Source: Acidobacteriota bacterium
Lineage (GTDB): Bacteria; Acidobacteriota; Terriglobia; Terriglobales; Acidobacteriaceae
DNA length: 64,000 bases
Reading direction: 5' to 3'
Assembly: GCA_021792135.1 (NCBI GenBank)
Contig: JAJYVF010000016.1
Location: 62,001 to 126,000 of the forward strand
In this document: positions 36,082-45,905 of the stretch, piece after piece
How the letters are laid out: every line of letters starts with the position of its first letter
Numbering within the stretch: position 1 is the first letter of the stretch
Notes under the pieces: generated by a model
The model's database searches: none
What the model was told of the DNA's origin: nothing
The model's input: only the letters and a program-made list of their open reading frames with translations
Made by a program: the position numbers and the translations under genes

Positions 36082-37029
36082 ATGGACAGCGAAGCAGTTT
36101 CGTCTTTAGCGATCCGCAATGTGGCGATGGCGACGGACTTTTCCCCCTCTTCGGAACGGGCGCTGCAGCACAGCCTGGCGATTGCACGTCATTTCGGTGC
36201 GACACTGCACTTTGTGCATTTTGTGCGTCCGTCGCAGTTTGTTTACGCCCCGGAGATGATTCCGACGGTCGATGAGATAGCGAGTCGGGACTTCGAGCAG
36301 CTTCTTGCCACTCTCAGGACCGGCCACCGGCTCGACGGAATCGAATTCCGGCGCTGGGTTCTCGAGGGAGAAGTCTCGGAGGTTACGCGTAAGTTTATCG
36401 AGAGTCATGCGATTGATCTGCTGGTGCTGGGGACCCATGGGCGTGCCGGGATTCCGAGGCTGCTCCTGGGCTCCGTGGCCCAGGAGATCTTTCACTATGT
36501 GCGATGCCCGGTGCTGACGGTTGGCCCCTGTTCTCCGGGCGCAGGATTTCGCCCGCAGTTGCGTCGTGTCCTCTATTCCACCGACCTCTCCCCCGAGTCG
36601 CTGGCTGCTCTGCCGTATGTGCTGACTGCCATCCGCGACTGGCATGCCCAGGTGGATGTTGTGCATGTCTGTTCGTCTTCCGGCGGGAACTGCAAGGGGC
36701 CGATGAAGGATCTGAAGGAGACGATTGAGGCCCTGCGAGCCGGCGAGGAAGCTGCCACGATTCGGTATCACGTCCTGAGCGGGAACCCCGCGTCGTGCGT
36801 CGTGGGCTTTGCGAGAGAGAACAGCGTGGATCTGATCGTTCTCGGACTCAAACCACGGCGTGCGCTGTACAGCGGGCCGCTCTGGTCGCATGCTTACGAA
36901 ATCGTGCGCAGGACTCCCTGTCCGGTGCTGAGCGTGCGTTCTCTGCCAGCGGCCCGATCTGCCGGCGCGTCGAGGTGCTCGGCTGAAAACGCCCGTTCCG
37001 ATGCGGAGGCGGTCTCCAGCCTGGGATGA
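36082..37029 (+). CDS. tandem-domain universal stress protein
   Basis: A 315-residue protein with two UspA domains. Domain 1 (about 8-155) begins NVAMATDFSPSSERAL and has the ATP-binding motif GTHGRAGIPRLLLGS (G-x2-G-x9-G-S). Domain 2 (about 160-295) begins RRVLYSTDLSPESLAAL, but its loop reads GLKPRRALYSGPLW and has lost the motif, so probably only the first domain binds ATP. It is likely a cytosolic stress-response factor. It precedes glmS. Confidence 0.93.
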   Translation: MDSEAVSSLAIRNVAMATDFSPSSERALQHSLAIARHFGATLHFVHFVRPSQFVYAPEMIPTVDEIASRDFEQLLATLRTGHRLDGIEFRRWVLEGEVSEVTRKFIESHAIDLLVLGTHGRAGIPRLLLGSVAQEIFHYVRCPVLTVGPCSPGAGFRPQLRRVLYSTDLSPESLAALPYVLTAIRDWHAQVDVVHVCSSSGGNCKGPMKDLKETIEALRAGEEAATIRYHVLSGNPASCVVGFARENSVDLIVLGLKPRRALYSGPLWSHAYEIVRRTPCPVLSVRSLPAARSAGASRCSAENARSDAEAVSSLG

Positions 37030-37105
37030 CGGAGCTGGGGCTGCTGCGGATGGCTGCTGATTCTGGTGCGGGCTCTGGAGCGAGCCAGGCTATTCTGAAC
37101 AGACC

Positions 37106-38989
37106 ATGTGCGGGATCGTCGGCTACGTCGGCAACAGGAAAGAAGCGGTTTCCGTCATCATCGAAGGGCTGCGCCGGCTCGAATATCGCGGCTACGATTC
37201 GGCGGGAATTGCCGTTGGCGGCCATGGCGACGGTCTTCAGCTGCGGCGCGCGCCCGGCAAGCTGCGCCGGCTGGAAGAGGTGATTCGCGATCGGCCCATC
37301 CAGGGAACTTTCGGAATCGGGCATACGCGCTGGGCCACGCATGGCAGGCCGACAGAGGAGAACGCCCATCCCCACCGTGACTGCACCGGACGGCTTGTGG
37401 TGGTGCATAACGGCATCGTTGAGAACTACCTGACCCTCAAGCTCGAGCTGATCGAACGCGGACACCGATTTGCAACAGAGACCGATACAGAAATCATTGC
37501 TCACCTGATCGAACAGGAGCTGGCGTCCGCGGCGGATGGGTCTCAGCCGATTTCCCTCGAGGAGGCGGTGCGCCGCGCGGTTCGGAGGCTGACAGGTGCG
37601 TTTGCGATCAGCGTGATCTCTGCCGACGATCCCGACAAGATTGTCGCTGCGCGCAACGGGCCTCCGGTAATTGTCGGGGTGGGCGAAGGAGAGTATTTCG
37701 TCGCTTCCGACGTGCCGGGTATTCTGCACCATACCCGCGACCTCTACTTTCTGGGCGACGGAGATATGGCCATTCTGACCTGTGCGGGCGTGAAGGTGAC
37801 GGATTTCGAGGGGCGGCCGATCGAGCGGCCCCTGCAGCATGTCCAGTGGGACCCGATTCAGGCGGAAAAGGGCGGCTACAAGCATTTCATGCTCAAGGAA
37901 ATCTTCGAGCAGCCGCAGGCTATCCGCGACACGACTCTGGGGCGGATCTCCCTGGATACCGGCAAGGTCTTTCTCGGGGAGATGAAGATCTCCGAGGAGA
38001 CGATCCGGGACGCGCGCAACATTCATATCGCAGCCTGCGGTACCAGCTGGCATGCTGCAACCGCGGGCAAGTTCATGATTGAGCGGCTGGCGCGCATGCC
38101 CGTGGAGGTGGATTATGCCAGCGAATTCCGCTATCGCGATCCGATTGTGGATACAAAGACCATCGGGCTGCTGATTACGCAGTCCGGCGAAACGGCCGAT
38201 ACTCTGGCTGCTCAGCGCGAGATGATCGCGAAGGGAGCGCCCACGGTCGCCGTATGCAATGTGGTGGGCTCGATGGTCACGCGTGAAGCGCACGGAACGA
38301 TTTACACCCATGCCGGCCCGGAGATCGGTGTGGCTTCCACGAAGGCTTTCACATCGCAGCTGGTGGCGCTGTTTCTGTTCGCCGTCCATCTGGCGCAGGT
38401 CCGGGAGAAGCTTTCCACCGACGAGAGCCGCGCACTTCTGAATGAACTGAACTTTCTGCCCGGGAAGGTGGAGGAGATTCTGCGCACCTGTGACAGCGAG
38501 TGCGAGCCCCTGGCGCGCAGCTACGCGGGAGCCCGCGACTTTCTTTTTCTCGGGCGCGGCATTCACTACCCCATTGCCCTCGAAGGTGCGCTGAAGCTCA
38601 AGGAGATCTCGTACATCCACGCAGAAGGCTATCCGGCCGGTGAAATGAAGCACGGCCCCAATGCACTGATCGACGAGAGCCTGCCGGTGGTGGTGCTGGC
38701 CACGAAAGAAGAGGGGAATCGTGATTCCGTGCTGCGGTACGAAAAGACGCTCTCGAATATCCAGGAGGTTACGGCGCGTTCGGGCAGAGTGATCGCCGTG
38801 GCCACGCGGGGCGACGAACAGATCCGGCAGCTGGTAGACCATGTGCTGTACGTTCCCAGCGCCCCGGAACTGCTGCTGTCCGTGCTCGATGTGATTCCAC
38901 TGCAGCTATTGGCTTATCACATTGCGGTGCGCCGGGGCTGCGACGTGGATCAGCCCCGGAATCTGGCAAAATCAGTGACGGTCGAGTAA
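37106..38989 (+). CDS. glmS: glutamine-fructose-6-phosphate aminotransferase (isomerizing)
   Basis: It makes glucosamine-6-phosphate, the first step toward UDP-GlcNAc for peptidoglycan. The length of 627 residues fits the family. The class II glutaminase domain starts MCGIVGYVG with Cys2 as nucleophile and contains [14 protein letters not shown] and HTRWATHG. Two SIS domains follow ([28 protein letters not shown]) and the C-terminus ends '[12 protein letters not shown]'. No ribozyme-like leader is recognised in the 76-bp upstream gap. Confidence 0.98.
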   Translation: MCGIVGYVGNRKEAVSVIIEGLRRLEYRGYDSAGIAVGGHGDGLQLRRAPGKLRRLEEVIRDRPIQGTFGIGHTRWATHGRPTEENAHPHRDCTGRLVVVHNGIVENYLTLKLELIERGHRFATETDTEIIAHLIEQELASAADGSQPISLEEAVRRAVRRLTGAFAISVISADDPDKIVAARNGPPVIVGVGEGEYFVASDVPGILHHTRDLYFLGDGDMAILTCAGVKVTDFEGRPIERPLQHVQWDPIQAEKGGYKHFMLKEIFEQPQAIRDTTLGRISLDTGKVFLGEMKISEETIRDARNIHIAACGTSWHAATAGKFMIERLARMPVEVDYASEFRYRDPIVDTKTIGLLITQSGETADTLAAQREMIAKGAPTVAVCNVVGSMVTREAHGTIYTHAGPEIGVASTKAFTSQLVALFLFAVHLAQVREKLSTDESRALLNELNFLPGKVEEILRTCDSECEPLARSYAGARDFLFLGRGIHYPIALEGALKLKEISYIHAEGYPAGEMKHGPNALIDESLPVVVLATKEEGNRDSVLRYEKTLSNIQEVTARSGRVIAVATRGDEQIRQLVDHVLYVPSAPELLLSVLDVIPLQLLAYHIAVRRGCDVDQPRNLAKSVTVE

Positions 38990-39106
38990 GAGCCTGAGGG
39001 TCTTCTTCTTCGTTCTTCTTCTGAAATTCATCGTGCCCGGGGCTGATTCATCGTTCGCGGCAGGTACGCTTCCGGGTGAGATGGATTTGCCTGCTATTCT
39101 TCCGCG

Positions 39107-41125
39107 ATGAAGCTCTTCCGCTTTTCCCTGCTGCTTCTGCTGGCCGGATCGTGCATCCCGCGGCTGGATGCGCGGGTCGTCCGCGTTGAGGTCACATCGC
39201 GACAGGATGTGCTCGGTGGCCGGTCGTTCGGGGCAGCGGGAAGCTACGAGCGCATCACAGGGAAGATCTATTTCTCCGTCGCGGTTGCCGACCCGCATAA
39301 CCAGCGCATTGTGGACCTCGCCAACGCAGTGAATCTTCAGAACGGCGAGGTTGCCTTCTCGGCTGATTTCGCAGCCATCCGGCCAAAGGAGGAGCGGAAG
39401 GGCAATGGGTCCATGCTGCTGGAGATTCCCAACCGCGGCCACGCGAGCATCGTCAGGATCGTGGATGGCGGCGGCACAGACCTGTCAGCGAGCGCGGGCG
39501 ATGGGTGGCTGCTGCGCGAGGGGTTCACAGTCGTCTCGCTGGGCTGGCAGTGGGACGCCGCAGGGGAGAATGCGCTGAAGCTCTACGCACCGATTGCGAG
39601 GGAACACGGTCAGACGATTCACGGATTATTGCGAGGCGATTTCATGCTGCCGCGGCAGCAGGAGGTCGTTCCCCTGGGGCATCTGATCGTCGGCCGCATT
39701 GGCGGAAGAGAATATCCGGTCAGTGACAGGAGCGATCCGCGCAATACGCTGACGGTGCGGGACTCGAGGAACGCGCCACGGGTGCTGATTCCGCGGGACC
39801 GCTGGCAATTTGCAACGCTGGCCGATGGGAAGCTCGTTCCCGACGATTGGCATATTCACCTGGATGGCGGCTTTCAGCCGGGCAGGATTTATGAGTACGT
39901 CTACGTGGTGCAGGATCCGGTGGTGGCGGGGCTGGGTTTTGCGGCCGTTCGGGACTTTGCTTCGTGGGCGAAGCACGATCCTCATACCCTGACGCCTGTG
40001 CAGCGTGTTTACGGCCAGGGCATCTCGCAGGATGGACGCTTTCTCCGTGACTTTCTCTACCAGGGTTTCAACGCCGACGAGGACGGACGCATAGCACTGG
40101 ACGGCGTGCTGGCCCATGTGGCCGGAGCAGGGCGAGGAAGCTTCAATTACCGGTTCGCACAGCCGTCGCGCGATGCAGAGCCAACTTCCTCGGTGGATTT
40201 CCCAACAGATATCTTTCCGTTCACGGACGAGCCGGAGACGGATCCGGTCACCGGCAGGCGAGCGGGATTGCTGGACAAGGCCAGGGCCGAAGATGTCGTA
40301 CCAAAGATCTTTCTTTCCTGTACGTCATTTGAGTACTGGGGAAGGGTCGCGGGGCTGATCACCGCAACGGCGGACGGTAAGCGCGACATGACGACAGGGG
40401 CGGATGTCCGCGTCTATCACTTCACCGGCCTCCAGCATTTCTCCGGACCCTTTCCCCCCGCCAGGGGGACGGGCGATCTGGATGGGCAGCAGCTGATGTC
40501 TCCATTGCCGGTCCGGTATTTCTGGCGGGCGATGATCGCCAACATGGATGCGTGGGTGCGGAGCGGAACGCTGCCGCCGCCGAGCAGCTATCCGCGTCTG
40601 TCAGACGGGACGCTGGTGCCGCTGGCGAAGTGGGCCTTCCCGGCAATTCCCGGGGTGAATCGTCCGACCGAGGCCAACGCGGCATGGCATCTCGACTTCG
40701 GACCGCACTGGCAGGAAACAGGGATCCTGACCCTGCAACCGCCGAAGGTGGGCGCGCCGTTCCCGGTGCTGGTTCCTCAGGTCGATGCCGACGGCAATGA
40801 ACGCGATGGTGTGCGCTTGCCAGAAATCACCGTCCCGCTTGCCACCTATACGGGATGGAATCTGCGCGATCCATCCATTGGCGCGCCCAGCCAGCGTGTG
40901 CCGTTCCTGGGGTCGTATATCCCCTTCGCAAAAACGAAGGCCGCGCGGGAACGGCGTGGTGACCCCCGGCCCTCCATCGCGGAACGATATAAAGACGAAG
41001 CGGAGTATCTCGGCCGCTATGCCCTGGCGTTGGATGAGCTTGTCGCCGAGCGGTGGATTCTGCCGGAGGATAAGCCGGCGCTGATGGGGCGGGCCAGACA
41101 GGAATGGGCGCTGGCGACTCAGTGA
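39107..41125 (+). CDS. exported alpha/beta-hydrolase-domain-containing protein
   Basis: A 672-residue protein with a signal peptide (MKLFRFSLLLLLAGSC..., ending LDA). The N-terminal VEVTSRQDVLGGRSFGAAGSYERITGKIYF-type opening (here 'GGRSFG..GSYE...G') and the overall pattern match the large uncharacterised 'alpha/beta hydrolase domain' family found in Acidobacteria and actinobacteria. A nucleophile elbow is not obvious, so enzymatic activity is uncertain. It is a single gene after glmS. Confidence 0.8.
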   Translation: MKLFRFSLLLLLAGSCIPRLDARVVRVEVTSRQDVLGGRSFGAAGSYERITGKIYFSVAVADPHNQRIVDLANAVNLQNGEVAFSADFAAIRPKEERKGNGSMLLEIPNRGHASIVRIVDGGGTDLSASAGDGWLLREGFTVVSLGWQWDAAGENALKLYAPIAREHGQTIHGLLRGDFMLPRQQEVVPLGHLIVGRIGGREYPVSDRSDPRNTLTVRDSRNAPRVLIPRDRWQFATLADGKLVPDDWHIHLDGGFQPGRIYEYVYVVQDPVVAGLGFAAVRDFASWAKHDPHTLTPVQRVYGQGISQDGRFLRDFLYQGFNADEDGRIALDGVLAHVAGAGRGSFNYRFAQPSRDAEPTSSVDFPTDIFPFTDEPETDPVTGRRAGLLDKARAEDVVPKIFLSCTSFEYWGRVAGLITATADGKRDMTTGADVRVYHFTGLQHFSGPFPPARGTGDLDGQQLMSPLPVRYFWRAMIANMDAWVRSGTLPPPSSYPRLSDGTLVPLAKWAFPAIPGVNRPTEANAAWHLDFGPHWQETGILTLQPPKVGAPFPVLVPQVDADGNERDGVRLPEITVPLATYTGWNLRDPSIGAPSQRVPFLGSYIPFAKTKAARERRGDPRPSIAERYKDEAEYLGRYALALDELVAERWILPEDKPALMGRARQEWALATQ

Positions 41126-41254
41126 CAGCCGCGCTCCTTCCGGAAGTTCCCGGAGGAAGGCCGTTCAGACGTGAATCTCGCCTGCCGGAGCCGCGTTGAT
41201 CGAGAGCAAGGCAGGTTTCTTTCTCCTGGCCGCCGGGGCTTCTATGCTTGAGGC

Positions 41255-42238
41255 ATGCGAATCATTTCTCCTGACCATATCGGCGGTCCCGAGGTTCTGG
41301 ATATCGCGGATGCCGAGAAGCCGCAGCTTCGGCCCGGTGAGGTGCTGATCCGGGTTGCCGCGGCGGGGCTGAATCGGGCCGACATTATGCAGCGCGAAGG
41401 CCGTTATCCGCCGCCCGCCGGGGCTTCGACGGTATTCGGACTGGAAGTTGCCGGCGAGATCGTCGAACGCGGTGCCGACGCCGACCCGCGCTGGCGAGTG
41501 GGCGACGCGGTCTGTGCTCTGGTTCCGGGCGGCGGGTATGCCGAGTACTGTGTTGCTCATGGTGGATGCTGCCTGCCCGTCCCGGCCGGAGTCTCGGTGC
41601 AAGAGGCGGCGGCGCTGCCGGAAGCAGCCTTCACGGTCTGGGCCAATCTCTTCGATCCGCAGCGATTGTTCCCCGGGGAGCGGTTCCTGATGCAGGGAGG
41701 GACCAGCGGAATCGGAACCATGGCGATTCAGGCCGCTCGCGCATTCGGAGCCCACGTCGTGGCGACGGCGGGCACAGCCGAGAAGCGCGGCTTCCTGCGG
41801 GAGCTTGGCTGCGAAGAGGCCTGGAACTACCACGAAGAAGACTGGGCCGCCGCCGCAAGAAGGTGGTCGCCCGGGGGAGTCGACGTGATTCTGGATATGG
41901 TCGCAGGAGATTATTTCGCAAGACATCTTGAGCTGTTGGCCCCGGACGGGCGCCTGATCCATATCGCGACCGCGCATGGCGCGGAGGTGACGCTGGACAT
42001 CCGCAAACTGATGGCGAAGCGTCTTACCATCACGGGCTCCACGCTTCGCTCGCGGCCGGTGGAAGAGAAGACGCGGCTTCGGGATGGTCTGGAGCGGCAC
42101 CTGTGGCCGCTGATCGCTACGGGAAGAATCAGGCCGATCGTCGACAGCGTGTATCCAATGAGTGAGGCCGCCGAGGCTCATCGCCGGATGGAGTCGAGCC
42201 GTCACATCGGGAAAATCGTGCTGCGCATGGAAGCCTGA
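41255..42238 (+). CDS. NAD(P)H-quinone oxidoreductase, zeta-crystallin/PIG3 type
   Basis: A 327-residue zinc-free MDR enzyme. GroES-like half: GEVLIRVAAAGLNRADIMQREG-type segment (NRAD.MQR.G.Y). Nucleotide-binding half: MQGGTSGIGTMAIQAA (the AxxGGxG class), then the REE-free RLIHIATAHG strand and the C-terminal SRHIGKIVL. It reduces quinones or similar enones using NADPH. Cytosolic. It is convergent with the pair of exported proteins downstream. Confidence 0.92.
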   Translation: MRIISPDHIGGPEVLDIADAEKPQLRPGEVLIRVAAAGLNRADIMQREGRYPPPAGASTVFGLEVAGEIVERGADADPRWRVGDAVCALVPGGGYAEYCVAHGGCCLPVPAGVSVQEAAALPEAAFTVWANLFDPQRLFPGERFLMQGGTSGIGTMAIQAARAFGAHVVATAGTAEKRGFLRELGCEEAWNYHEEDWAAAARRWSPGGVDVILDMVAGDYFARHLELLAPDGRLIHIATAHGAEVTLDIRKLMAKRLTITGSTLRSRPVEEKTRLRDGLERHLWPLIATGRIRPIVDSVYPMSEAAEAHRRMESSRHIGKIVLRMEA

Positions 42239-42245
42239 GGGCCAC

Positions 42246-43916
42246 TCAGCGGGCCTGGACCTCGACGGGCTGCGGCAGGTCAACGGCAGGGTGTGACAGG
42301 ACCTGTACATTCAGTCCGTGGGCCAGCCAGGGTGCAAGAACGTCGCGACTGGCCCAGTCCAGCCCCCAGCCGCCATCAATCGCAACCAGGGTATAGTTTC
42401 CAGGAAAGACGCGAGAGAGCTGAAAGCTGCCGTCGGAATTGCTCTGATCGACGCGGTACAGATCCTGGCTGCTCTTCGGATCCGTGGGAACCAGCAATAC
42501 CAGCGCACCGCCAAAGCCCGTTCCGTTGCGCCGGACATAGCCGCTCACCGTCGCCGAGCCGCTGACAAGCGTCGCCGCCAGCAGGACGGGATCATTCCCA
42601 ATGGTGAGTCTGCTTCCGTTTGCCTCGGCGCCGGATGCGGCCATCTGCCAGACCGCGAGCGGGGGTTCCGACGCCTCCACCCGCACATCCCAAACGCCGG
42701 GCGGGACAGCGGGCAGGGAGAAGGTTCCGTCGGCGGCCACGGAGCTGAGCCTGCCGAGGTTCCGTCCGGCGCTGACAGAAACCAGGGTGAGAGTCGTATG
42801 CTCCGGCAGCGGCGATCCGTTGGCCATCTCCACCTTACCTGTCAGATCGACGCCAGCAGGGGAGGTGGAAGGATCCTCCAGGGTCTGATTGCCGGTGACA
42901 TCGATACTGACGTCGGCCTGGTCGCTGCCGGAGCCGATCTGACGGAGCACATATTTGCCCGGGGCGACGCCGCCGAGATCCGCGACCATCGAACCGCTGC
43001 TGCCGACGGTAGAGAGACCGCCGAGGGGAACGAATTCCTGGGTGCCAAATACCTCCCGTGACAGCTGGGGTATGGTGAAGCCTCTGCCGGGGTTGTCCGG
43101 AACAGGAAGGCGAACGCGAACATGAACAGCGGGAACAGCATGCAGCGAGATGTTGATCTGCTGATGATCCCCCGCGCTGAGCGGAATCGGGGTGGCGGAA
43201 TCGGAATCGGTGGCATTGGCATAGAAAGTCAGGGGGTATGCCACATCGAGGGGCGACTGCGCCCCGGGGGAGGAAGCACCACCAGGGCCGCCTGGCGGGA
43301 GCTGCGGATGGACCGCGTACCACGGGCTTGCCGACACCGCCACGTAATAGGTCGCAGGCTTGAGGCGGGCAAATTCATAGGCTCCGGTATCGTCGGTTAC
43401 GGCCATGGTGCTGCGGACGACCTTGTGTTGGCCGGTGTGCCGGTCATCCCGGTAGAGGGTGACCTGGGCGCCACCCACGGGCTCACCGGAATCGTCGGTG
43501 ATGGTGCCGCCGATGACAGCTTCGGGCAGAAGGTGCAGCTGCAATTCCTGCGTGTCGAGTCCGGGGCCGGTGACGACGCCGGTGAAATAGCCGCCGGCAT
43601 GCTCCTGATAGGCGGAGGCGATGTATCCGCGCCGGGAGGCATCGAGGCGGTACTTGCCGGCCGGCAGGTTGCTGAAGCGGAATGCGCCGGACTCGCCGGT
43701 GGTCGTCTGGGCGATCTGGGTGTCCTCGGCGTCGGCGCGGGAAAGCGTGACACTGGCGCGGTCCAGCGGAGCACCGCCTGCACTGAGCACGACGCCGGAG
43801 ATGGTCCATGCGCTGCTGCCTGCTTTCAGGATGACAGGACGGGGTACGGGCGCCTGGGCTCCTGCCTGCGGCCAACAGGGGGCGAGCAACACAGCAATCG
43901 CGAGCAGGCGCGTCAC
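42246..43916 (-). CDS. exported protein with carboxypeptidase-regulatory-like domains (downstream copy)
   Basis: A 556-residue exported protein with a signal peptide (MTRLLAIAVLLAPCWPQAGAQ). Repeated beta-sandwich domains of the carboxypeptidase-regulatory/CnaB-like type are visible: SGVVLSAGGAPLDRASVTL..., GAFRFSNLPAGKYRLDASR, GGTITDDSGEPVGGAQVTLY, and a further set after residue 400 (GTFSLPAVPPGVWDVRV). No catalytic domain is present. It overlaps the upstream homologue by 4 bp, so the two are coupled. Probably an outer-envelope or extracellular structural/binding protein. Confidence 0.85.
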   Translation of the reverse strand: MTRLLAIAVLLAPCWPQAGAQAPVPRPVILKAGSSAWTISGVVLSAGGAPLDRASVTLSRADAEDTQIAQTTTGESGAFRFSNLPAGKYRLDASRRGYIASAYQEHAGGYFTGVVTGPGLDTQELQLHLLPEAVIGGTITDDSGEPVGGAQVTLYRDDRHTGQHKVVRSTMAVTDDTGAYEFARLKPATYYVAVSASPWYAVHPQLPPGGPGGASSPGAQSPLDVAYPLTFYANATDSDSATPIPLSAGDHQQINISLHAVPAVHVRVRLPVPDNPGRGFTIPQLSREVFGTQEFVPLGGLSTVGSSGSMVADLGGVAPGKYVLRQIGSGSDQADVSIDVTGNQTLEDPSTSPAGVDLTGKVEMANGSPLPEHTTLTLVSVSAGRNLGRLSSVAADGTFSLPAVPPGVWDVRVEASEPPLAVWQMAASGAEANGSRLTIGNDPVLLAATLVSGSATVSGYVRRNGTGFGGALVLLVPTDPKSSQDLYRVDQSNSDGSFQLSRVFPGNYTLVAIDGGWGLDWASRDVLAPWLAHGLNVQVLSHPAVDLPQPVEVQAR

Positions 43917-45595
43917 TGTACCGCCTCCATGTGAATCACATCGAGCTGCACGCTCGCCGTTCCCCCAGGGTCGACGGTAGTGGTTTGACCCTTACCATCC
44001 CAGACCGCCATCGCATCCGGCGAATGAATATCGATCTGCTGGGGCGAATCGCAGGCCACCACATGCCAGGAGCCGGGCGCCAGGCCGGAGAACGTGAACT
44101 GGCCAGTATCGCCCACAACGGTGCTCGGTGCCTGTTCCGAGGTAGCGAAGAGGGGAATGGCGTATACCCAGACCTGGCGCTGCTCCCCGACACTCAAGGC
44201 GGTTCCGGGCAGGCCTCGCAGGTGGAGCTGCCCGGCAATCGTTCCGGAGTCATCGCGCAGTGTGACCTCGATCGGCCCAGGCGAGCCGCCCGGAGCTACG
44301 GTGAGGGGATTGCTGGCCAGGTCCAGGCCTGCCGAGGTGATGGAACTCACATAGGCGGGCGAATAGGCATCCGCGACGACCCAGTATCTGCCTGGCTCGT
44401 TCACGTCGATCTCCCACGAAGGACCTCCGGCACGGGACTGTGCCATGCCGAACCCTCCCATGCCGAACATATCTGCAGAGACGAGGAAGAGGTTCAGGCC
44501 CGGACCGGCATCAGGGGCGCCCTGCCCGCCGCCGGCCGGGCTGCTGAATTCGCGGTGAACCATGACAGGGATTTGCGAAACCGGAACCAAATCGATGACG
44601 AGGCTGGCCGGACCCCCGGAAACCTGGAACTGCCTGCGTCCCCAGAACTGAGTGCGCGCGTAAGCGTGCATATCCAGGTTCCATGTGCCGCTGGGCACGT
44701 GCGTGTGCACCATCTGAGCGCGGTTATCGAATTGCGCAGGCAGAAATGCCGGTCGGCCGCCCCTGTCGAGAATCTGGACGCTGGCAGACAGCCCGGGATC
44801 GGAGTTACGCACCAGTGCCGTGACCGGGAAGAACTGCTGCCTGGTGAGGGTGATATCTGCCTCGGCCTGCTGGCCGGGCGCAAGGGTCAGCACCCCTGCT
44901 GAATCGGGATCCGTCACTCCGGGATAATAGAGGCCCGGATAACCCCAGACTGCCCCAGAGATCGGGCTCGACATCCCCGGCTGGTCCAGCGTCGGCTGCG
45001 TCGCGACCATGTAGCTGCCCGGAGGCAAACCGGAAAACCGAAACGCGCCCTGGCTGTTGGTTTGGGTCGTCCCCCCCAGAGCCCAGTGCCGGTGACCGCT
45101 CTCCATCTGTTCTCGGAAGATCGACACCTGAATGCCGTCGGCGGGATCGGCGGTGGAAAGGGTCACGGTTCCGGCAATCGCGGCCTCCGGCGTGATCCGG
45201 AAGGTGAGGTTGGGCATATCCGCGCCCACCAGAACGCGGCGAGCCGGCCCGGGCCGTGCGGGGAAGGCGCCGCGCGCCTGGAATCCCCTGGAACTGGTGC
45301 CAAGACCGATGAAGCCGGGCCGGCGCACTGTCACCAGGTAGGTCCCGGCAGGGAGATGATCGAAGGAAAACTGGCCATCCCCACCCGTGAGCATGGCATA
45401 GCGACCGTTGAGGTCGACCATCGCACGCGCAACCGCCTGCCCAGTGGCGGAGCTGACGACGGTTCCACGAACGGAGTAACCCGAGGCGCTGGCCATGGGG
45501 TGGTCCTGAGCCCCTCCACGAGCCGCGACAAGCAAAGCGACCACAATCAGCGGCGGCAAGCCCCTGACCGGCAGGGATGACAAAAAGCGACGCAC
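43913..45595 (-). CDS. exported protein with carboxypeptidase-regulatory-like domains (upstream copy)
   Basis: A 560-residue exported protein homologous in layout to the gene that follows it. It has a signal peptide (about 8-30, ending RGGAQ) and beta-sandwich repeats (YSVRGTVVSSATGQAVARAMVDL..., QFSFDHLPAGTYLVTVRRPGF, AIAGTVTLSTADPADGIQVSIF, GAFRFSGLPPGSYMVAT). A C-terminal set includes GQFTFSGLAPGSWHVVA. The near-equal lengths and shared domain order point to tandem duplication. The function is unknown. Confidence 0.85.
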   Translation of the reverse strand: MRRFLSSLPVRGLPPLIVVALLVAARGGAQDHPMASASGYSVRGTVVSSATGQAVARAMVDLNGRYAMLTGGDGQFSFDHLPAGTYLVTVRRPGFIGLGTSSRGFQARGAFPARPGPARRVLVGADMPNLTFRITPEAAIAGTVTLSTADPADGIQVSIFREQMESGHRHWALGGTTQTNSQGAFRFSGLPPGSYMVATQPTLDQPGMSSPISGAVWGYPGLYYPGVTDPDSAGVLTLAPGQQAEADITLTRQQFFPVTALVRNSDPGLSASVQILDRGGRPAFLPAQFDNRAQMVHTHVPSGTWNLDMHAYARTQFWGRRQFQVSGGPASLVIDLVPVSQIPVMVHREFSSPAGGGQGAPDAGPGLNLFLVSADMFGMGGFGMAQSRAGGPSWEIDVNEPGRYWVVADAYSPAYVSSITSAGLDLASNPLTVAPGGSPGPIEVTLRDDSGTIAGQLHLRGLPGTALSVGEQRQVWVYAIPLFATSEQAPSTVVGDTGQFTFSGLAPGSWHVVACDSPQQIDIHSPDAMAVWDGKGQTTTVDPGGTASVQLDVIHMEAVQ

Positions 45596-45905
45596 GGTTC
45601 TCTCTGTATTGTCCCGTGCAGGGAAAAAAAAGCAACTCGGGGCGGATGGGCCGATCGCGCAAGACGCTGCAAGTCTCTTCTCTCCATGTTCTTAGCGGCA
45701 GGGCAACGCAACGGACTTCCGGTTGCTGATGAACTGGCCATCCGTGGATCACCTCCTGAATGTCCGGTTCTGTTCGCAGGACGGCGCGGCCGCGTGCTGG
45801 CGTTGCCAAATTCTCCGGAATGTAACACGTCCCGTGTACATTCCTGCCTGGCGGTGCATCCTTAGCTGACGAGAAGCACCGCTTCATCCGGGAGGGGAGG
45901 ATTTC
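45596..45905. other. 310-bp divergent intergenic region upstream of pstS
   Basis: It separates the leftward exported-protein pair from pstS and carries promoters in both directions. The notable element is the palindrome at 45817-45844, annotated separately. GGGAGGGGAGG just before 45906 is the pstS ribosome-binding site. Confidence 0.45.
45817..45844. promoter_or_regulatory. 28-bp inverted repeat upstream of pstS
   Basis: GGAATGT (45817-45823) and ACATTCC (45838-45844) are perfect 7-bp arms. The inner ACAC and GTGT also pair with one base offset. The element lies 61 bp before the pstS start. It could be an operator or a 5'-UTR hairpin. It does not resemble the enterobacterial Pho box (direct repeats of CTGTCAT). 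Confidence 0.45.

Noticed and set aside
35532-36119. 195-residue minus-strand frame over the small-protein gene
   Set aside because: Arg/Pro/Ser-rich composition without motifs and antisense to a small gene with a good RBS; treated as chance.
37030-37105. possible glmS ribozyme/riboswitch
   Set aside because: Only 76 bp of upstream sequence and no recognisable ribozyme core; glmS ribozymes are typical of Firmicutes.
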